27,642 nucleotides of DNA from Sutterella sp. (lineage in GTDB: Bacteria > Pseudomonadota > Gammaproteobacteria > Burkholderiales > Burkholderiaceae_F), in contig JAHHRF010000022.1 in the NCBI GenBank assembly GCA_020025955.1, forward strand, positions 1-27,642, in the 5' to 3' direction. The notes below the pieces were generated by a model. It did not search any database, was not told where the DNA came from, and saw only the letters and a list, made by a program, of their open reading frames with translations. How positions within the stretch are numbered: the stretch's first letter is position 1; each line of letters starts with the position of its first letter. This document shows positions 24,389 to 27,642 of this stretch, piece after piece. Position numbers and translations under genes: made by a program.

Positions 24389-24624
24389 AAGTAACCTCCG
24401 TGAAAGGGAAGGCGTGTATCAAGACAGGGCTCTCAACGGACCTTCACAAGTGTTTCTTGTCATCAATGGAACTGGTTTGTGGGTCAGTTCCGGGTCTCGC
24501 GAGTCTTTGCTTTTCCGCTGTCGGAAGGCATACACGGGACTTCCCTTCGTCTTCTATTCATTAGCCGGCGCCATAGGGCGAGCCCTTCAGGGGACTCGTT
24601 ATCGACGCCGGTCGTGTGGGCCGT
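24389..24624 (-). other. Structured spacer between nusA and infB
   Basis: The 236-nt gap has no protein gene. It folds into several hairpins: ccggcg/cgccgg (24565-24570 with 24606-24611) enclosing a smaller cgag/ctcg stem, ggaactg/cagttcc (24468-24474 with 24485-24491), and acaag/cttgt (24446-24450 with 24456-24460). None has a T run, so none is an obvious terminator. Possible roles are an infB leader, an RNase processing region or an internal promoter. The length is unusual for this operon. Confidence 0.5.
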
Positions 24625-26136
24625 TTATTCAGCCGCGGGCTCTTCGGTGAACCAGTGTTCACGCGCAGCCATGATGAGCTTCTTGGCGCGGTCTTCGTCG
24701 ATCGAAGCCATCGTCACCAAGTCGTCCGTGGCCAAGTCGCCTAAGGCGTCAATGTCAGCCACACCGTTGCTCACTAAGAGGCTGGCCAAGTCGTTGTCCA
24801 TGCCGTCCAAGCCCAAGAACGTTTCATCAACCTTGCGAAGGTTTTCTTCACGGGTGATGGCGTCGGCGAGCAACTTGTTACGAGCGCGCTGACGGAGTTC
24901 TTCGATCGTGGCTTCGTCAAAGGCTTCAATGGCGAAGAGTTCCTTTTCCGGCACGTAGGCAATTTCTTCAATCGAGGAGAAGCCTTCGCCAATTAAGACG
25001 TCAGCAGCCGTTTCATCGATATCCAAGTTGGCCATGAAGTCCTGGCGAATGCGGGCGACTTCTTCGTCACGCTTTTCGCTGGCTTCTTCTTCGGTCATGA
25101 TGTTGATCTGCCAGCCGGTTAATTCGGAGGCTAAACGCACATTCTGACCACCGCGACCGATGGCCACGGCAAGGTTGGATTCACCCACCACGACTTCCAT
25201 CGTGTGGAGTTCTTCGAGCATGACGATGCTCTTGACCTTAGCGGGCTCAAGGGCGGAAACCACAAACTGAGCAGCATCTTCGTTCCAGAGCACGATGTCG
25301 CAACGTTCGCCACCGAGTTCGCTCGTGACGGCGTTCACGCGGGAACCGCGCATACCCACGCAGGTACCGATCGGGTCGATACGGGCGTCGTGGCTCAAGA
25401 CGGCAATCTTGGAGCGCATGCCAGGATCACGGGCAGCGGACTTAATTTCGAGCAACCCTTCTTCGATTTCCGGCACTTCGAGTTCGAAGAGCTTCTTCAA
25501 GAATTCGGGGCTGGTACGCGACAAGAAGACCTGCTTACCACGCGGGGTTTCACGAACGTCTTCCACGAAGGCACGAACGCGGTCACCGGTACGAAGGTTT
25601 TCGCGCGGGATCATCTGGTTGCGGGGAAGGCGAGCTTCCAAGCGACCGATTTCCACGATGGCATCACCCTTGTCGATACGCTTGACGGTACCCGACACGA
25701 TGCTTTCGTTTTGTTCTAAGAATTCCTTGAGGATCTGTTCACGCTCGGCGTCACGAAGACGCTGAAGGATGACCTGCTTGGCGTCCTGAGCGAAACGACG
25801 ACCCGTTTCTTCGACGTTCAAGTCTTCGACTTCGCGGGTGATGGTGTCACCCACTTCAATGCCTTCGTAGTCGTCCGCGACGTCGGAGTACATTTCTTCA
25901 CGGTCGGGGTTCTGCAGCCCTGCTTCATCGGGCACCACCAACCAGCTGCGCGAGACCGTGAACTTACCGCTCACGCGGTCAATCGCGACCGACACGTCAG
26001 CGTCCTGACCCTGGAACTGGGCCTTCTTAACGGCGCTGGCTAACGCGACTTCGAGCACCCCGAAGACGACGTCCTTTTCAACATTCTTTTCACTCGCGAG
26101 CACGTCAACGAGCTCAAGCATTTCACGAGGATTCAT
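24625..26136 (-). CDS. nusA: Transcription elongation/termination factor NusA
   Basis: Binds RNA polymerase and nascent RNA. It modulates pausing, termination and rRNA antitermination. The 503-residue length is normal for Beta/Gammaproteobacteria. An N-terminal polymerase-binding domain covers about 1-130, an S1 domain about 135-200 (SGTVKRIDKGDAIVEIG), and KH1/KH2 domains about 205-345, including RIDPIGTCVGMRGSRV and VVGESNLAVAIGRGGQNV. Two C-terminal acidic helix-hairpin repeats (about 365-500) are the alpha-CTD/lambda N-interacting type. The gene starts 5 nt after rimP, with aaggtta upstream inside the rimP end. A 236-nt structured gap separates it from infB. Confidence 0.97.
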   Translation of the reverse strand: MNPREMLELVDVLASEKNVEKDVVFGVLEVALASAVKKAQFQGQDADVSVAIDRVSGKFTVSRSWLVVPDEAGLQNPDREEMYSDVADDYEGIEVGDTITREVEDLNVEETGRRFAQDAKQVILQRLRDAEREQILKEFLEQNESIVSGTVKRIDKGDAIVEIGRLEARLPRNQMIPRENLRTGDRVRAFVEDVRETPRGKQVFLSRTSPEFLKKLFELEVPEIEEGLLEIKSAARDPGMRSKIAVLSHDARIDPIGTCVGMRGSRVNAVTSELGGERCDIVLWNEDAAQFVVSALEPAKVKSIVMLEELHTMEVVVGESNLAVAIGRGGQNVRLASELTGWQINIMTEEEASEKRDEEVARIRQDFMANLDIDETAADVLIGEGFSSIEEIAYVPEKELFAIEAFDEATIEELRQRARNKLLADAITREENLRKVDETFLGLDGMDNDLASLLVSNGVADIDALGDLATDDLVTMASIDEDRAKKLIMAAREHWFTEEPAAE

Positions 26137-26141
26137 TCTCT

Positions 26142-26702
26142 TTAACCTTTGAAATTCAATTGGGCAATCAAGTGAGCACGATCAACGTCCGCTAAGGGGA
26201 AGGTGACGCGCACAGGCGGGGTGTTATCCGTCTGACGACGACGGTTACGTAAGCTGGCTTCGCTCGGCGTACGGGAAACACTGACTTTGAAGAAGTCAAA
26301 CGTAATCATTTCCGCGCCGCTTTCGCCTTCACACGCAACAATGCGCCCTTCGAGCTTACGGCGACCCGCTTCCGGGAAACCTTCTGCGATCAGGGGAGCA
26401 AAGAGTTCAACGTGGGCGAGTTCGCCCGAGAAACGGACCCAGTCACGGGCACGCTTTAAGGGACGTTCTACGCCAGGGGAAGAAACTTCCAAACGTTCGT
26501 AGGGAATCTCTTCCACCATGAAAAGGTGCGAGAGCTGGTTGCTTACGCGTTCGCAGTCTTCGAGCGTAACGCCACCGGGGGCGTCGCTGTCGAGCGTGAC
26601 GCGCAAAAGCCCCTGGGCCAAGCGTTCGAGTTCAACGAACTCGTAACCCATGCCTTCCACGGTGCGGACAATCAGCTCATTGAGCGTTGCGGAATTGGTC
26701 AT
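26142..26702 (-). CDS. rimP: Ribosome maturation factor RimP
   Basis: Helps assemble the 30S central domain; mutants accumulate immature 16S rRNA. At 186 residues it is somewhat longer than E. coli RimP (about 150) because of a basic, low-complexity insertion near residues 145-170 (SEASLRNRRRQTDN). The N-terminal alpha/beta domain (GMGYEFVELERL ... LRVTLDSD) and the conserved LEDCERVSNQLS and YERLEVSSPGVERPLKRARDW blocks identify it. It is the first gene of the operon. Its upstream region has a stem-loop at 26720-26744 and a terminator hairpin at 26773-26790, and an aaggga sequence sits about 12 nt before the ATG, rather far for a Shine-Dalgarno. Confidence 0.94.
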   Translation of the reverse strand: MTNSATLNELIVRTVEGMGYEFVELERLAQGLLRVTLDSDAPGGVTLEDCERVSNQLSHLFMVEEIPYERLEVSSPGVERPLKRARDWVRFSGELAHVELFAPLIAEGFPEAGRRKLEGRIVACEGESGAEMITFDFFKVSVSRTPSEASLRNRRRQTDNTPPVRVTFPLADVDRAHLIAQLNFKG

Positions 26703-26719
26703 CTAAAATGGTTTCCCTT

Positions 26720-26744
26720 GAGGATCGTGCAAGCACGCGTCCTC
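26720..26744 (-). promoter_or_regulatory. Leader stem-loop immediately upstream of rimP
   Basis: The arms gagga/tcctc (26720-26724 with 26740-26744) and inner cgtgc/gcacg (26726-26730 with 26733-26737) form a compact hairpin with a tiny loop, 18 nt before the rimP ATG. It lacks a T run. It would sit in the 5' leader if the promoter lies in 26745-26770, and could protect the message or modulate rimP translation. Confidence 0.45.
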
Positions 26745-26763
26745 TTGAAAATAAAATTAAGTG

Positions 26764-26790
26764 CAAAAAAAAAATGGGCAAACGCCCATT
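26764..26790 (-). terminator. Intrinsic terminator pointing toward rimP
   Basis: The 7-bp stem aatgggc/gcccatt (26773-26779 with 26784-26790) with a 4-nt loop is followed on the minus strand by an uninterrupted run of nine or more T. It stops transcription coming from the right before it reaches rimP. No protein gene on the minus strand lies between this point and the DUF4143 fragment 600 nt upstream, so it either ends a small RNA or acts as a leader attenuator. Confidence 0.85.
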
Positions 26791-26940
26791 CCACCGCCCT
26801 CTTGTCGCCCCCCGTCAATGTGCGCCACCGTCTTCATCGGGTGTACGCCTGGGGTCGGCCACAGGGCTCGATACTGCCCCTCCAAAGACGAGGGATCACA
26901 CCTCGACAATGCAGGGTAAAGCGTGACAACCACGCTTAGG
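26773..26940 (-). ncRNA. Candidate structured small RNA or attenuated leader upstream of rimP
   Basis: About 165 nt of G/C-rich sequence that reads as non-coding on the minus strand and ends in the terminator at 26773-26790. It contains stems aagcgtg/cacgctt (26919-26925 with 26931-26937), cgagg/cctcg (26889-26893 with 26901-26905) and gggc/gccc (26864-26867 with 26876-26879). The place corresponds to where E. coli carries metY before rimP, but the sequence has no T-loop or anticodon arm and is not a tRNA. I also could not match it to 4.5S RNA, 6S RNA, RNase P RNA or tmRNA by eye. No clear promoter is seen, so the 5' end is unknown. Confidence 0.35.
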
Positions 26941-27385
26941 GCGATATCGTTTGAAATCTGTCTTGATGAATGAAAACGACCTCATCAAACCGTTTGCGCA
27001 ATCTGAAAGGACATCCCCAAAACAAATGGGGAACAAGGTTTTCTCAAAACAGCCGTGATTTTAATGAAATTGCGCTCTCGCTTCAACCCAAAACCGTGAT
27101 TTTTTAGGCATTCGTGCGTGTTTAGGGGGTGTTTGAAGGAATTTCGAAGCGATTCTATGGACTTGGGGTTTTCGCTAATACGAAAGGGAACCCAAATGAG
27201 CGGGCAGAGAGCGAGATTGGAGGCGAAAATCGTATGGCTTCTAATGCCAAAAGGTCAAATACGAATGGAATCGTATGGCTTTCTAATGGAATCGTATGGA
27301 TTTACGTATGGATTTACGTTTGAAAGTCGCATTGATCATTGACCCCCTCCCCCATCAGCCCCCTATAAAGGGGGCTTGTGTCACG
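26941..27385. other. Non-coding AT-richer spacer with repeats
   Basis: 445 bases with no credible protein. It contains a tcccc/gggga hairpin (27014-27018 with 27028-27032), a direct repeat ccgtgatttt at 27053 and 27094, the atcgtatgg repeats listed separately, and a G/C inverted repeat agccccc/gggggct (27357-27363 with 27370-27376). The last lies 9 nt past the DUF4143 stop and lacks a T run. The base composition differs from the flanking genes, which suggests a variable region or remnant. Confidence 0.5.
27228..27317. repeat. Degenerate tandem repeats with atcgtatgg core
   Basis: Three copies of a roughly 20-bp unit, aatcgtatggctt(t)ctaatg, start at 27228, 27269 and 27290. The third copy degrades into two 12-bp units gtatggatttac (27294-27317). 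Two short overlapping plus-strand frames through this segment merely reflect the repeat. Origin unknown; slippage products or a remnant of a short repetitive element are possible. Confidence 0.6.
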
Positions 27386-27642
27386 TTACTGGGGCCCTTC
27401 CCACGTGGCGAAGTCATCCCAAAGGGCCGACATCGGGAGGGCGATATTACCTTCCCCATCCGTGAGAACGTCTTGACCCGTATAAAGGATGACCCCTGTA
27501 AAGTTTTCTTTGCCACACTGGTCTTGTAACCATTTCAAATGGCAGAAGTCCTCTGAACTAATTTTCTCCCCAGCTTTAACCTCGATACCAACTAGGCGAC
27601 CTCGCTCGTTGGTGATCACGAAATCAACTTCGTGACTGCGAG
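27386..27642 (-). CDS. C-terminal part of a DUF4143-type ATPase (cut by window edge)
   Basis: The frame runs to the right edge and is open beyond it, so only the last 85 or so residues are seen. It reads RSHEVDFVITNERGRL followed by GIEVKAGEKISSEDF and ends LPMSALWDDFATWEGPQ. This is the typical end of AAA-family ATPases with a C-terminal DUF4143 domain: the E-V-D ... I-E-V-K residues form the PD-(D/E)xK-like core. Such proteins often occur in variable chromosomal regions; their cellular role is not well established. The GTG that could be taken as a start at 27619 is internal. The P-loop half, if present, lies outside the window. Confidence 0.8.
   Translation of the reverse strand, partial: RSHEVDFVITNERGRLVGIEVKAGEKISSEDFCHLKWLQDQCGKENFTGVILYTGQDVLTDGEGNIALPMSALWDDFATWEGPQ

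Noticed and set aside
26790..26940. tRNA-Met (metY) or other known structural RNA before rimP
   Set aside because: The position suggested metY as in E. coli, but there is no T-loop, anticodon arm or CCA. Conserved segments of 4.5S RNA, RNase P RNA and tmRNA are also missing. Kept only as an unassigned RNA candidate.
27228..27317. CRISPR array
   Set aside because: The repeat units are only about 12-20 bp, abut each other without unique spacers, and decay along the array. No cas gene is nearby.
27118..27342. Two overlapping plus-strand frames over the atcgtatgg repeats
   Set aside because: Their translations just repeat MESYGF / NGIVW-type units dictated by the DNA repeat. No ribosome-binding site or homology is visible.
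27357..27376. Terminator for the DUF4143 gene
   Set aside because: The 7-bp G/C stem is good, but on the minus strand it is followed by gatggggga rather than a T run. Not called as an intrinsic terminator.

Overview
The window looks like a chromosomal segment of a betaproteobacterium of the order Burkholderiales, most plausibly a gut-associated Sutterella/Parasutterella-like organism. Two things point there. The order rimP-nusA-infB-rbfA-truB-typA and the neighbouring Trm112-like/kdsB/adk set are familiar from Betaproteobacteria. The very large, paralogous, proline-linked autotransporters fit Sutterellaceae. The family assignment is an inference from gene order and style, not from a database comparison.

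Layout, left to right. (1) 1-3906, envelope and housekeeping: a lipid A phosphoethanolamine transferase of the EptA/MCR type on the minus strand, divergent from a plus-strand Trm112-like zinc-ribbon protein, CMP-Kdo synthetase (kdsB) and adenylate kinase (adk). adk ends in a strong double terminator. (2) 3964-4421, no protein gene, but a compact unit: a -35/-10 pair with a Fur-box-like sequence between and over its elements, about 150 nt with no ATG ahead of the terminator, and a textbook 15-bp terminator. I read this as an iron-repressed small RNA, functionally like RyhB/PrrF/NrrF; it is the most interesting element here. (3) 4422-6443: an unrecognised lipoprotein (plus) and a pirin-family cupin (minus), convergent, each with its own terminator. 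(4) 6843-16004: two giant minus-strand type V autotransporters, clearly paralogous, each a monocistron with its own terminator. They share the barrel and much of the passenger but have unrelated repetitive linkers. (5) 16481-26702, the minus-strand translation and transcription block. In transcription order it runs rimP, nusA, infB, rbfA, truB, typA, ychJ, then, after a terminator, dusA and a DUF805 membrane protein. (6) 26703-27642: a structured non-coding stretch upstream of rimP with a terminator hairpin facing rimP, a repeat-rich non-coding stretch, and the C-terminal end of a DUF4143-type ATPase cut by the window edge.

How the parts fit: kdsB (core Kdo activation) and eptA (lipid A phosphate capping) both act on lipopolysaccharide. 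The autotransporters place large adhesin-like or enzymatic passengers on the same surface. The rimP-to-ychJ block is a growth operon for 30S maturation (RimP, RbfA), initiation (IF2), tRNA modification (TruB), elongation and termination control (NusA) and ribosome assembly or stress (TypA). It contains several unusual structured spacers: 236 nt between nusA and infB, a terminator-like hairpin between infB and rbfA, and a terminator ahead of rimP. These may tune expression inside the block. Codon and base use look uniform across the block; I saw no insertion sequence, integrase, CRISPR array, tRNA or rRNA.
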